A stretch of 64,000 nt of DNA, taken from NCBI GenBank assembly GCA_942491555.1, contig CALOBN010000005.1, positions 372,001 to 436,000 on the forward strand, written 5' to 3'. Positions 51,824-59,849 of this stretch are shown piece after piece. The translations under genes and the position numbers were made by a program. Below the pieces are notes generated by a model. That model made no database searches. It saw only the letters and a program-made list of their open reading frames with translations, and was not told the origin of the DNA. The DNA is from Marinihelvus sp942491555 (GTDB lineage: Bacteria > Pseudomonadota > Gammaproteobacteria > Xanthomonadales > SZUA-36). Position 1 is the first letter of the stretch, and the number at the start of each line of letters is the position of its first letter.

Positions 51824-53062
51824 ATGAAAGCTGTCAGTCTTGCCTCCGACCGCCACCTGGGCGGCACGCCCAAGCCCCGCCGGCTTGATCAGCTGGCCGG
51901 GCGCCTGGTCATCAAGCAGCTGGCCCGGCTCGAGATCGGTTGCCTGACGCTGATCGACGGTGACCGTGAGCACAAATTTGGCCGTGGTGACGCGCCCGTG
52001 GCGACCATCACAGTGCGTGAACCGTCTTTTTATTCTGACATTGCCTTTGGCGGTTCCATCGGCGCGGGCGAGGCCTATATGCAAGGCTCCTGGGACTGCG
52101 ACGACCTGGTTGCGCTGGTGCAACTGCTGTTGCGTAACCGCCATGTGCTCGATGATATGGAGGGCGGTACCGCCCGCTTTACCGCGCCGTTGCAGAAAAT
52201 GTTTCACTGGGTAAACCGTAATACGCGGGAAGGGGCGCGGCGCAATATCTCGGCACACTATGACCTGGGTAACGACTTTTTTGCCCTGTGGCTGGACGAG
52301 ACCATGATGTATTCCAGCGCCATCTTTGCCGCGCCGGACACACCCCTGCATGAGGCGCAGCTGGCCAGGCTTGATGCCGTCTGCCAGCGCCTTGACCTGC
52401 AAGCCGGCGACCACCTGGTTGAGATCGGCACCGGCTGGGGCGGCCTGGCCATCCATGCCGCAACGCGCTACGGCTGCCGCGTGACCACCACGACCATTTC
52501 TGAACAACAGCACCGCTGGGCGCAACAGGCAATCGCCAAAGCCGGGCTTGAGGACCGCATCGAGCTGCTGCTGTCTGACTATCGCGACCTTGAAGGCCGG
52601 TATGACAAGCTGGTCAGCATTGAAATGATCGAAGCCATCGGCTGGCGACAGTACGACACCTACTTCAAGAAGTGTGGTGAGTTGCTCAAGCCGGGTGGAA
52701 GGCTGCTGATTCAGGCGATCACCATCGCTGAGCCCCGCTACGAGGAAGCCAAGCGTTCGGTGGACTTCATTCAGCGGTACATATTTCCCGGTTCCAACCT
52801 GCCCTCCGTCAAGGCCATGGTTGACTCCATCGCTGGTCAGAGCGACATGATGGTGACCGGTCTGCACGATATTGGCCGCGACTATGCGATTACGCTGAAT
52901 CACTGGCGGCAGCGGTTCCACGCGCGCCTCGACGAGGTCCGTGAGCTGGGCTATTCGGAGGCCTTCATCCGCATGTGGGAGTATTACCTGTGCTACTGCG
53001 AGGGTGGGTTTACAGAACGGGCCATTTCGGATGTGCACCTGATCGCTGAGCAGCCCGGGTAG
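51824..53062 (+). CDS. cfa: cyclopropane-fatty-acid-phospholipid synthase
   Basis: A 412-residue CFA synthase, which transfers a methylene group from SAM to the double bond of phospholipid acyl chains. The SAM site is VEIGTGWGGLAIHAATRYG near residue 200. The N-terminal domain has EPSFYSDIAFGGSIGAGEAYMQGSW. Catalytic-region sequences NISAHYDLGNDFFALWLDETMMYSSAIF, VSIEMIEAIGW, QRYIFPGSNLPS and the C-terminal WEYYLCYCEGGFTERAI match the family. The ATG at 51824 is two bases past the DUF1365 stop; the upstream frame to 51755 is inside that gene. This is the second, more canonical CFA enzyme in the operon. Confidence 0.95.
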   Translation: MKAVSLASDRHLGGTPKPRRLDQLAGRLVIKQLARLEIGCLTLIDGDREHKFGRGDAPVATITVREPSFYSDIAFGGSIGAGEAYMQGSWDCDDLVALVQLLLRNRHVLDDMEGGTARFTAPLQKMFHWVNRNTREGARRNISAHYDLGNDFFALWLDETMMYSSAIFAAPDTPLHEAQLARLDAVCQRLDLQAGDHLVEIGTGWGGLAIHAATRYGCRVTTTTISEQQHRWAQQAIAKAGLEDRIELLLSDYRDLEGRYDKLVSIEMIEAIGWRQYDTYFKKCGELLKPGGRLLIQAITIAEPRYEEAKRSVDFIQRYIFPGSNLPSVKAMVDSIAGQSDMMVTGLHDIGRDYAITLNHWRQRFHARLDEVRELGYSEAFIRMWEYYLCYCEGGFTERAISDVHLIAEQPG

Positions 53063-53070
53063 GGTCTGTC

Positions 53071-53211
53071 ATGGGTCAACGTACGCCCAGGCCAAGCAAG
53101 CTGTGTCCGGTCTGCGAGCGCCCCTTTGACTGGCGCCGCAAGTGGGCTGATTGCTGGGACGAGGTCAAGTACTGCTCGGAACGCTGTCGCCGGACGCGAC
53201 GCAAAGCCTGA
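53071..53211 (+). CDS. DUF2256 small protein
   Basis: A 46-residue protein. It shows the DUF2256 pattern: KLCPVCERPFDWRRKWADCW, then WDEVKYCSERCRRTRRKA. The four Cys (CPVC and CSERC with its spacing) suggest a zinc-ribbon fold. The stop shares one base with the start of the cryptochrome gene (TGATG), so the two are translationally coupled. DUF2256 genes commonly stand beside cryptochrome/photolyase genes, but the function is unknown. Confidence 0.9.
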   Translation: MGQRTPRPSKLCPVCERPFDWRRKWADCWDEVKYCSERCRRTRRKA

Positions 53212-54761
53212 TGGACATTCCTGCCTGCAAACGACTGCGCCTTATTCTGGGCGACCAGCTTAATGCTGAACATTCCTGGCTCGCCAGGCCGGACCCCGAC
53301 ACCCTGTACGTGATCGCCGAGCTTCACCAGGAGGCGACCTATGTGCGTCACCATGTGCAAAAAGTTCTGGCCTTCTTTCTGGCCATGGAGGCGTTCGCGG
53401 CGGAACTGAAAGCACAGGGCCACCGCGTTCTGCACCTGGACCTGGACGACACGGCTGCCTTCGACAGCCTTCCCGCACTGTTAACGCATCTGCTTGAGCA
53501 CAGCGGATCTGCAACCTTTGAATATCAGCGACCGGATGAGTTCCGGCTGATGCAGCAGCTTTCAGAGTTTTGCGATGGCCTGAATATTCCCGGCAACTGC
53601 TGCGGCACGGAACACTTTCTGGTCACCTTTGATGCGCTGGATGAGGTGTTTCCCAAAGATAAAAAGCAGCGCATGGAGCACTTTTACCGGCGCATAAGAC
53701 GCGACAGCGGCTGGCTGATGGATGCAGACGGGCAACCGGTCGGCGGCCAGTGGAACTACGATGTCGAGAACCGCAAGGCACTCCCTGCGCAGCTTGATCT
53801 CCCCGAACCGCTGTTGTTTGAAAACGACGCGGCCGCCGCACACCAGCGTCTGCGGTGCCATGCTATCGACACCCTCGGCGAAATTGCCGGTGACATGCTC
53901 GCATGGCCGGTAACCCGCGAGCAATGCAAGGCTTTGCTTACGCACTTCACGGCGACGCTTCTACCGCGCTTTGGTGACTACCAGGATGCGCTGACGGACC
54001 GCGACTGGGCACTGTTTCATTCGCGATTGTCCTTTGCCATGAACAGCAAGTTGCTGTCGCCGCGGGAGGTTGTTGAGGCGGCGCTTGAGGCGAGGGCGTC
54101 CGATCCGGACGGCTATCCACTGGCATCGGTTGAGGGTTTTGTGCGCCAGATTATTGGTTGGCGCGAATTCATGCGCGGCATTTACTGGACCCGCATGCCG
54201 GATTACGCGTCCCTCAATGAACTCGACCACCAGGCGCCTTTGCCCGCTTTCTACTGGACTGGCGAGACCCGCATGGCCTGCATGCAACAGGCGATTGGCC
54301 AGTCACTGGAGCATGCCTACGCCCATCACATACAGCGCCTGATGATCACAGGAAACTTTGCCCTGCTTATCGGTGCGCACCCGGATGCGGTTGATGCCTG
54401 GTACCTGGGGATTTATATCGATGCGATCGAATGGGTGGAAATGCCCAACACCCGGGGTATGAGCCAGTTTGCTGATGGTGGCGTGGTGGCCAGCAAGCCC
54501 TACGTATCTTCAGGAAATTACATCAACAAGATGTCGGACCATTGCGCCGGGTGTCACTTTGATGTGAAAACCCGCAGCGGTGACAAAGCCTGCCCTTTCA
54601 ATCCCCTGTACTGGCACTTTATGGAGCGCCATCGGTCGCGCCTGGAAAAAAACCCGCGTATTGGCATGGTGTACCGGAACTGGGACCGGATGAGCCAGGA
54701 TCGCCGTGATGAAATTCTGGCATCGGCCGATGCCATAATCGCTAACCCTGATGCCCTGTAG
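53211..54761 (+). CDS. Fe-S bacterial cryptochrome/photolyase (FeS-BCP)
   Basis: A 516-residue protein of the deoxyribodipyrimidine photolyase-related (PF04244) group, to which Agrobacterium PhrB and Rhodobacter CryB belong; members repair (6-4) photoproducts or act as blue-light sensors. The start is LRLILGDQLNAEHSWL. Four Cys at 357, 445, 448 and 461 (MACMQ, DHCAGC, KACPF) have the spacing I recall for the PhrB iron-sulfur ligands. FAD-pocket sequences include VEGFVRQIIGWREFMRGIYW, ITGNFALLIG and WYLGIYIDAIEWVEMPNTRGM. The frame extends upstream to 53151 inside DUF2256, but ATG 53211 fits the family. It is the last gene of the plus-strand operon. Confidence 0.94.
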   Translation: MDIPACKRLRLILGDQLNAEHSWLARPDPDTLYVIAELHQEATYVRHHVQKVLAFFLAMEAFAAELKAQGHRVLHLDLDDTAAFDSLPALLTHLLEHSGSATFEYQRPDEFRLMQQLSEFCDGLNIPGNCCGTEHFLVTFDALDEVFPKDKKQRMEHFYRRIRRDSGWLMDADGQPVGGQWNYDVENRKALPAQLDLPEPLLFENDAAAAHQRLRCHAIDTLGEIAGDMLAWPVTREQCKALLTHFTATLLPRFGDYQDALTDRDWALFHSRLSFAMNSKLLSPREVVEAALEARASDPDGYPLASVEGFVRQIIGWREFMRGIYWTRMPDYASLNELDHQAPLPAFYWTGETRMACMQQAIGQSLEHAYAHHIQRLMITGNFALLIGAHPDAVDAWYLGIYIDAIEWVEMPNTRGMSQFADGGVVASKPYVSSGNYINKMSDHCAGCHFDVKTRSGDKACPFNPLYWHFMERHRSRLEKNPRIGMVYRNWDRMSQDRRDEILASADAIIANPDAL

Positions 54762-54800
54762 CTGGCATTCCAGCTGGCGTATTCAATCGCCCATAAAAAA

Positions 54801-54824
54801 CGCCCGTCGGTGTGTCGACGGGCG
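54801..54824 (-). terminator. intrinsic terminator of the phr-SDR-merR operon
   Basis: The stem CGCCCGTCG at 54801-54809 pairs perfectly with CGACGGGCG at 54816-54824 around a six-base loop. On the minus strand it is followed by T-rich sequence (complement of AAAAAA at 54795-54800), so it terminates minus-strand transcription. On the plus strand no T-run follows. Confidence 0.8.
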
Positions 54825-54908
54825 AGGGATTGTTCACATCCATCAGAGCGATGGGTTTGCGAAGTGCAGAGGGAGATGCGAACAATCGTTGGGAAGTCGC
54901 ACTCCTTT

Positions 54909-54944
54909 GTTAAATGAATGTTTAACTAAGGAATGATATATCAT
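54909..54944. promoter_or_regulatory. two short palindromes in an AT-rich gap
   Basis: GTTAAA-tgaatg-TTTAAC at 54909-54926 and ATGATATATCAT at 54933-54944 lie between the convergent cryptochrome and MerR genes, in sequence much richer in AT than the flanks. They could be operator-like sites or parts of the MerR mRNA 3' end; no promoter need is obvious here. Role unknown. Confidence 0.35.
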
Positions 54945-54969
54945 ATACAAAAGATAAACAAGATGCAAG

Positions 54970-55956
54970 TCAGTCGATGGATAAACCTTCTTCCTGCGCC
55001 AGGTAGGCCAGGGCAGTTTCCATCAAAGCCCGGGCCTGAGCCGTGCTGCGGTGCAGGTAGGCGTGCAATGCGGCATCTTTTTCACTGCGGTCCTCGCACT
55101 GCGCACAGTAGCTTTCAAAGGCGGTCAGGGTCTGGACTACTTCGGCCATGTGGTTTGGGCATTCACAGTCAACGGCGCTCTCGATTCTTCCAAGCCTGGC
55201 CAGCTGAGCCTCGGAAAAGCGGCGCGTTGGAATATCCACAGCCGGTCTGGCGATGCCGGGAACTGGTATCACAGGTGTATTGAAGTGCTCCCCGGAGCGC
55301 AGCTTTACGGCCGCTGCCAGCACACCAACAGCCAACTCGTCGGCACTGAGAGGCATGCGCAGCAAGCGGAATCCCTCTCCGGCAATCGCACGCTCATCCT
55401 CAGTGCGGGCAAAACCATAGGCCACCATGACCTCCCCGGCGGCCGAACTGTGTCTGATGGACTCCAGCCAGTTTTTGCTGTCGGGGCCCAGGCTGTTCAT
55501 TTCAATCAGTAAAACATCCGGTGCCAGGCCTCGCGTGTCGGCAAGAAATTGGTCCTTCCTTGCACCCCGGGCCACCAGCTCGATCGGGTTGGTGGGTACC
55601 ACATCATGCTGGATCACTTCGGCGAGACGTTCGCCCAGGACCGCCACGCGGATTCTTCCGTCCAGGGGTTTGAGTGCAACCTGGTCCGCCTCGTTAAGCC
55701 GCTCGCGCAGCGCGTGTATTTCCAGATCGGCAATGGTACTGATCGCGATGCCCCTGTCTGTCAGCGCCTTGAGCAAGCCAAGTTTTTCAACGTCCGTTGC
55801 GCTGTAGCAGCGCCGCCCATTCTCTGAGCGGGCTGCAACCACGGCGCGGTAACGTTGTTCCCAGGCACGTATCAGTTGCGTACTGAGGCCAGTGAGGCGT
55901 GCGGCGGCACCGATGGTATAGCTGCTTGAATTTTCATCATCCGCTTGCGGGTTCAT
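54970..55956 (-). CDS. MerR family regulator with unusual Cys/His C-terminal domain
   Basis: A 328-residue regulator. Residues 13-75 are a MerR winged helix (YTIGAAARLTGLSTQLIRAWEQRY then GRRCYSATDVEKLGLLKALTDRGIAISTIADL). The central part (100-215) is alpha/beta and B12-binding-like in shape, but I see no ExxH-type cobalamin signature. The C-terminal part has Cys264, Cys266 and His269 (CECPNH) and Cys284 and Cys287 (CAQC), then a helix with His298 and His302, suggesting a metal, heme or Fe-S site. The ATG at 55956 has GGAGA six bases upstream. It is the third gene of the phrB-SDR-merR operon and is the likely regulator of both lipid/photolyase operons. Confidence 0.88.
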   Translation of the reverse strand: MNPQADDENSSSYTIGAAARLTGLSTQLIRAWEQRYRAVVAARSENGRRCYSATDVEKLGLLKALTDRGIAISTIADLEIHALRERLNEADQVALKPLDGRIRVAVLGERLAEVIQHDVVPTNPIELVARGARKDQFLADTRGLAPDVLLIEMNSLGPDSKNWLESIRHSSAAGEVMVAYGFARTEDERAIAGEGFRLLRMPLSADELAVGVLAAAVKLRSGEHFNTPVIPVPGIARPAVDIPTRRFSEAQLARLGRIESAVDCECPNHMAEVVQTLTAFESYCAQCEDRSEKDAALHAYLHRSTAQARALMETALAYLAQEEGLSID

Positions 55957-55969
55957 AGGGTGTCTCCGG

Positions 55970-56752
55970 TTACCAGGGCAGGGTTTCACCGTTCCAGTTC
56001 ATGAAACGGCCCGATGTTTCAGGGGTTCCGGCCATCACCACGCGCAGGATTCGTTCGGCAGATTGTTCCGGGGTGTACAGTTTTTGTTCCGGGACATTGG
56101 CCTGGAACGGTTTCGAGAGGTCGGTATCCGTGGTTCCCGGATGGATGGCGGTAACGCACAGCCCGGGGTGTGTTCGTCGCGCCTCGATGGCCAGGGTTTT
56201 CAGAAACTGGTTCAGAGCGGCCTTTGAGGCGCGGTAGCCGTACCAGCCGCCAATGCGGTTGTCTTCAATGCTGCCGACCATGGCCGACAAGGCGGCGAAA
56301 TGACAGGGGCCGGATCTGGGCACCAGCGGCAGTACCGTTCGCGCAACCAGCAAGGGCGCAATACTGTTGATTTCAAACAGGCGCAGCAGGGAAGCCCCTT
56401 GTGCCTGGGTCAGGGCTTTCTCAGGCTTCAGCCCTTCCTCGTGCAAAATCCCGGCCGCGTGCAGGGTAAGGGCGAGCGTGGCTTTTGCAGCACGAAGTTG
56501 ATCTCCCAGAGCCGCGATCGACGCGTCGTCGCCGAGTTCACATTGCAGGGGCTGCAATCGCTCGCCGTAGCGGTCGGTCAACAGTTGCAATGACCCGGGT
56601 GGTGATGCGTGACGATGTGTCACGAACACGCGCCCGGTGACATGGCCTGTGTCGCCAGCCTCCAGCAAGGCATTGGCCAGGGCCAGGCCAATACCGCGGC
56701 TGCCACCGACCACCAGCGCGTCACCATCAGCGAGTCGCGAGGTTCCGCTCAT
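55970..56752 (-). CDS. short-chain dehydrogenase/reductase
   Basis: A 260-residue SDR. The cofactor motif is ALVVGGSRGIGLALANALLEAG, the active site is GWYGYRASKAALNQFL (YxxxK), and the C-terminal piece is CVTAIHPGTTDTDLSKPF. The start is coupled to the photolyase stop (four-base overlap), and the MerR gene follows after 13 bases. SDRs of this C-factor/CsgA-like kind recur in light-responsive photolyase operons; the substrate is unknown. Confidence 0.92.
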   Translation of the reverse strand: MSGTSRLADGDALVVGGSRGIGLALANALLEAGDTGHVTGRVFVTHRHASPPGSLQLLTDRYGERLQPLQCELGDDASIAALGDQLRAAKATLALTLHAAGILHEEGLKPEKALTQAQGASLLRLFEINSIAPLLVARTVLPLVPRSGPCHFAALSAMVGSIEDNRIGGWYGYRASKAALNQFLKTLAIEARRTHPGLCVTAIHPGTTDTDLSKPFQANVPEQKLYTPEQSAERILRVVMAGTPETSGRFMNWNGETLPW

Positions 56753-58212
56753 TGCCCGTGCGCTCCATCACGGGATTCATTGCGCACCTTGTTGGATTGC
56801 AGCGCGGCCAATGCCCGCTCACGGCCCGCTTTATGCTCAACGATGGGATTCGGATAATTATCCCCCAGACGCAAACCCGCCTTGCGCAAAATGTCCGCGG
56901 GTGCTTCCCACGGGCTGTGAATATATTTAGCCGGCAAGTCCTTGAGCTCCGGTACCCAGCGCTTGACGTAGGCGCCTTGCGGGTCGAACTTCTCGCCCTG
57001 CAATATCGGATTGAAAATGCGGAAATAGGGCGCTGCATCAGCGCCGCAGCCCGCCGACCATTGCCAGCCCATGGTGTTGCTGGCCAGGTCCGCGTCGACC
57101 AGCGTATCCCAGAACCATCGGGCGCCTTCCTGCCAGGGCTGCAGCAGGTGTTTTACCAGCAATGAAGCGACGATCATGCGTACACGGTTGTGCATCCAGC
57201 CTGTGCCCCAAAGCTCGCGCATGCCGGCATCAATAATTGGATAGCCGGTCTGGCCCTGTTGCCAGGCGTGCAGCTGGCTGGCATCGGGCTGCCAGGGAAA
57301 GTCGGAGTACTTGTCGTAAAGCGCCTGTTCAGGAGTTTGCGGAAAGTGCACAAGCAGGTGATAGGCGAACTCGCGCCAGACGATCTCGCTCAGGAATTTA
57401 TAACCTGCGTGGCTGTCCGCCGCATCGGCAGCATGCACTGCGGCCCACACCTGGCGCGGCCCGAGCTGGCCGCTGGCAAGATAAGGTGAGAGACGGGAAG
57501 TGCCCTTGCTGGCCGGGAGGTCACGTCGATCCGTGTACCCCGTGATGGGTCCATCAAGAAATTCTTCCAGCGCCGCTGAGGCGCCTTCCAGGGTCGGCGT
57601 CCAGCGATCGCCAAAATTGTCCGCCCAGTCCAGCGTGGGAAGCAATTCCAGCGCATCCAGATCACAGCCTGCTGGCGGCTTGTCCAGGGCATGCCATGCC
57701 GTATCCGGCAAGGGGCAGGGTGCGGGCGCGGGGCGCGCGCGCACGGACTTCCAAAAGGGCGTAAACACCTTGTACGGATCACCGTTTTGCGTGCTTATCT
57801 CATGGGGCTCCCACATGAGGCTGCCATTGAAGCTCGTGGCTTCCAGGCCGTCCTCGCGCAAGGCACTTTTAATGCCGCTGTCGCGCGCCATGATCGCCGG
57901 CTCGTAGCGGCGGTTCCAGAAAACCGCATCGGCGCCACTCTGCGTGATCAGCTCGCGCAGCCCGGCAAGGCTGCCACCGCGTCGCAGCACCAGGCTCAGT
58001 CCCCGTTCCGCGAGCGCATCACGCAGGCTGGCCAGGGCATGATGCAGCCACCAGCGGCTGGCACCACCCGGCTGCCAATCGCCTTCTTCTTCGGGGCTAA
58101 AGAGATACACTGGGACAATGGGCGCGCCGCGCTCGAGTGCGGCGGCCAGGGCCGGGTTGTCCTGCAGGCGCAAATCGCGGCGGAACCAGACAATGGTGGC
58201 TGTTTTTTCCAT
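56749..58212 (-). CDS. phrB: deoxyribodipyrimidine photolyase, class I
   Basis: A 487-residue CPD photolyase. It uses light energy absorbed by FADH- and an antenna cofactor to split cyclobutane pyrimidine dimers. The N-terminus TIVWFRRDLRLQDNPAL is diagnostic. C-terminal FAD and DNA-binding blocks are YPIIDAGMRELWGTGWMHNRVRM, SLLVKHLLQPWQEGARWFWDTLVDADLASNTMGWQW and YFRIFNPILQGEKFDPQGAYVKRWVPEL. The length is usual. First gene of the minus-strand operon with the SDR and the MerR regulator; it is divergent from a lipocalin gene with 72 bases between. Confidence 0.96.
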   Translation of the reverse strand: MEKTATIVWFRRDLRLQDNPALAAALERGAPIVPVYLFSPEEEGDWQPGGASRWWLHHALASLRDALAERGLSLVLRRGGSLAGLRELITQSGADAVFWNRRYEPAIMARDSGIKSALREDGLEATSFNGSLMWEPHEISTQNGDPYKVFTPFWKSVRARPAPAPCPLPDTAWHALDKPPAGCDLDALELLPTLDWADNFGDRWTPTLEGASAALEEFLDGPITGYTDRRDLPASKGTSRLSPYLASGQLGPRQVWAAVHAADAADSHAGYKFLSEIVWREFAYHLLVHFPQTPEQALYDKYSDFPWQPDASQLHAWQQGQTGYPIIDAGMRELWGTGWMHNRVRMIVASLLVKHLLQPWQEGARWFWDTLVDADLASNTMGWQWSAGCGADAAPYFRIFNPILQGEKFDPQGAYVKRWVPELKDLPAKYIHSPWEAPADILRKAGLRLGDNYPNPIVEHKAGRERALAALQSNKVRNESRDGAHGQ

Positions 58213-58284
58213 GACGGGGTCGTGATCCGTTGGTTTTTAATTCGACAGGGACGCGATTGTATAATATTTGTTTAGGATAATGTG
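58213..58284. promoter_or_regulatory. divergent promoter region of phrB and second lipocalin
   Basis: A 72-base gap. TATAAT lies at 58260-58265, inside GTATAATATT, and could serve as -10 for the lipocalin; the reverse complement of 58262-58267 (TATTAT) could serve phrB. No clear -35 accompanies either. An AT-rich core of this kind in front of phr is where a MerR-type regulator such as the one at 54970 could bind. That is inference. Confidence 0.45.
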
Positions 58285-58905
58285 ATGAGTGATTCGAACG
58301 TTAACAGACACGCGGACGCTGGGCGCCGGCCATTGGCGGTTCGCTCACCGTGGCTTGCCGCGATCCAGCTTGCCACCCTGTGCGGTTTGCTCGCGGCCTG
58401 CACCGTGGATGCACCGGACGGTATCGAGCCGGTTACTGATTTTGAAGCTGAGCGCTACCTCGGGCGCTGGTATGAAATTGCCCGCCTTGATCACCGCTTT
58501 GAGCGTGACCTGAGCGCGGTCACCGCAGAATATTCCTGGCGGGAGGACGGAGGTGTTGCCGTGCGCAACCGCGGCTACAAGCTTGATGAACAGGAATGGG
58601 ATGAGGTGGAAGGTAAGGCCTATTTCATTGGTGAACCTGACGTGGGCTCACTCAAGGTCTCCTTCTTCGGCCCATTCTACGGGGGTTATCACATCATGGC
58701 CCTTGATGAGACGGCACCGGATTATGCCTATTCCCTGGTGTCAGGCCCCAATCGCGGGTATCTCTGGGTTCTGTCCCGAAGCCCCACCCTGCCTGAGGAA
58801 ACGCTGGCGGAGTTACTGGCCATGGCCGACGCGCACGGTTTTCCCATGGGCGAGCTGACCATGGTTGATCAGTCAGCGAATATCGAAAATGCGCCCCTGG
58901 ACTGA
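58285..58905 (+). CDS. lipocalin family lipoprotein (Blc-like), second copy
   Basis: A 206-residue lipocalin. The lipobox lies in TLCGLLAACTVDAP, after an unusually long basic n-region. The lipocalin GxW motif is YLGRWYEIARLDHRFERD, followed by VTAEYSWREDGGVAVRNRGY and KVSFFGPFYGGYHI; these match E. coli Blc better than the first copy at 48296 does. The ATG at 58285 has AGGA seven bases upstream. It is divergent from phrB and therefore probably shares its light or oxidative induction. Confidence 0.93.
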   Translation: MSDSNVNRHADAGRRPLAVRSPWLAAIQLATLCGLLAACTVDAPDGIEPVTDFEAERYLGRWYEIARLDHRFERDLSAVTAEYSWREDGGVAVRNRGYKLDEQEWDEVEGKAYFIGEPDVGSLKVSFFGPFYGGYHIMALDETAPDYAYSLVSGPNRGYLWVLSRSPTLPEETLAELLAMADAHGFPMGELTMVDQSANIENAPLD

Positions 58906-59066
58906 ATGCCGGCGTCAGTGACGTATCCCGGAATCACGCTCTTTTGATCCATCTCTGCGCATACTGATCCCCTGCGAAGGTTTGCCCCCCTCTTTCAAGC
59001 AACGGGTTTTGCAAGACCAAAAAATTTTAATATTGTCTTTTTAATCAATTATATGGAGTGCGCAAT
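58906..59066. other. intergenic region
   Basis: About 160 bases between the second lipocalin and the exported methyltransferase. It contains an A/T-rich stretch just before 59050, likely promoter sequence for the methyltransferase gene; I do not see a convincing -35/-10 pair or a terminator. Confidence 0.3.
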
Positions 59067-59822
59067 ATGCGGAGTGCAAGGAATACCCTTTTGGCCGGTA
59101 TGCTGGTTTTGGCCCCTATGACTGCCCTGGCAGACTGGGAACCTACAAAGGAAAAGATCGAAGCGGCCCTGGCGGCCGACATCCGGGATGAAGGCGACAC
59201 GGAGCGGGACCGCAATCGGCGTGCCCTGGAGACGCTGGAGTTTTTCGGCCTGACCGAAGACATGACCATCCTTGAACTGATGCCCGGGTCCGGCTGGTAC
59301 ACAAAAATCCTCGCGCCCGTGGTTGCTGAGAATGGCCAGTATTATGGTGCCATTGGAACGGGTCGCATTGAACCGCTGATGAGCCAGCCGGGATTTGAGC
59401 AGATGGAGCTGGTAGCAACTGACGCCAACATGTTCCGCGCCGATGGCGATCGTTTTCTGAGCCTCGAGTTCGATGGGCTCGGCGTGGAAGATGTCGATAT
59501 GGTGCTGACCTTCCGTAACTACCATAACTTCAATGCGCAAGCCCGCGCTGCGCTCAACGAGGCGGTCTATGATGCCCTGGCGCCCGGCGGCATTTATGCC
59601 GTGGTGGACCACACGCGCCGCCACATGGAGCCGGATGGCCCGGAAAATGGCCGTCGTGTTGATCCGGTACTGGCTATCATGGAAATCCAGAATGCCGGAT
59701 TCCGCCTGGTGGATTTCGCCACGCTGCACCGCAAGCCCGATGACGAGCTGCGTTACGAAGTAGGCCGTGAAACGGTCACCGGCAATACCGACCGCTGGAC
59801 CCTGAAATTCATCAAGGAATAA
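59067..59822 (+). CDS. exported class I methyltransferase-like protein
   Basis: A 251-residue protein of the predicted-methyltransferase (COG4798) type. The N-terminus RNTLLAGMLVLAPMTALADW is a cleavable signal peptide, so it should be periplasmic. The SAM-fold motif is MTILELMPGSGWYTKIL near residue 65. The next strands are VDMVLTFRNYHNFN and GGIYAVVDHTRRHME. The ATG at 59067 has GGAG eight bases upstream; GTG 59058 is the alternative. SAM is not known in the periplasm, so the activity of this exported form is puzzling. It may bind another ligand. Confidence 0.88.
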   Translation: MRSARNTLLAGMLVLAPMTALADWEPTKEKIEAALAADIRDEGDTERDRNRRALETLEFFGLTEDMTILELMPGSGWYTKILAPVVAENGQYYGAIGTGRIEPLMSQPGFEQMELVATDANMFRADGDRFLSLEFDGLGVEDVDMVLTFRNYHNFNAQARAALNEAVYDALAPGGIYAVVDHTRRHMEPDGPENGRRVDPVLAIMEIQNAGFRLVDFATLHRKPDDELRYEVGRETVTGNTDRWTLKFIKE

Positions 59823-59849
59823 TTCCCCTTTATTGCTGTGAAAATGTGG

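Noticed and set aside
54801..54824. Terminator for the plus-strand cryptochrome operon
   Set aside because: The T-run lies on the minus-strand side only; on the plus strand the stem is followed by a G-rich sequence, so it fits the merR operon instead.
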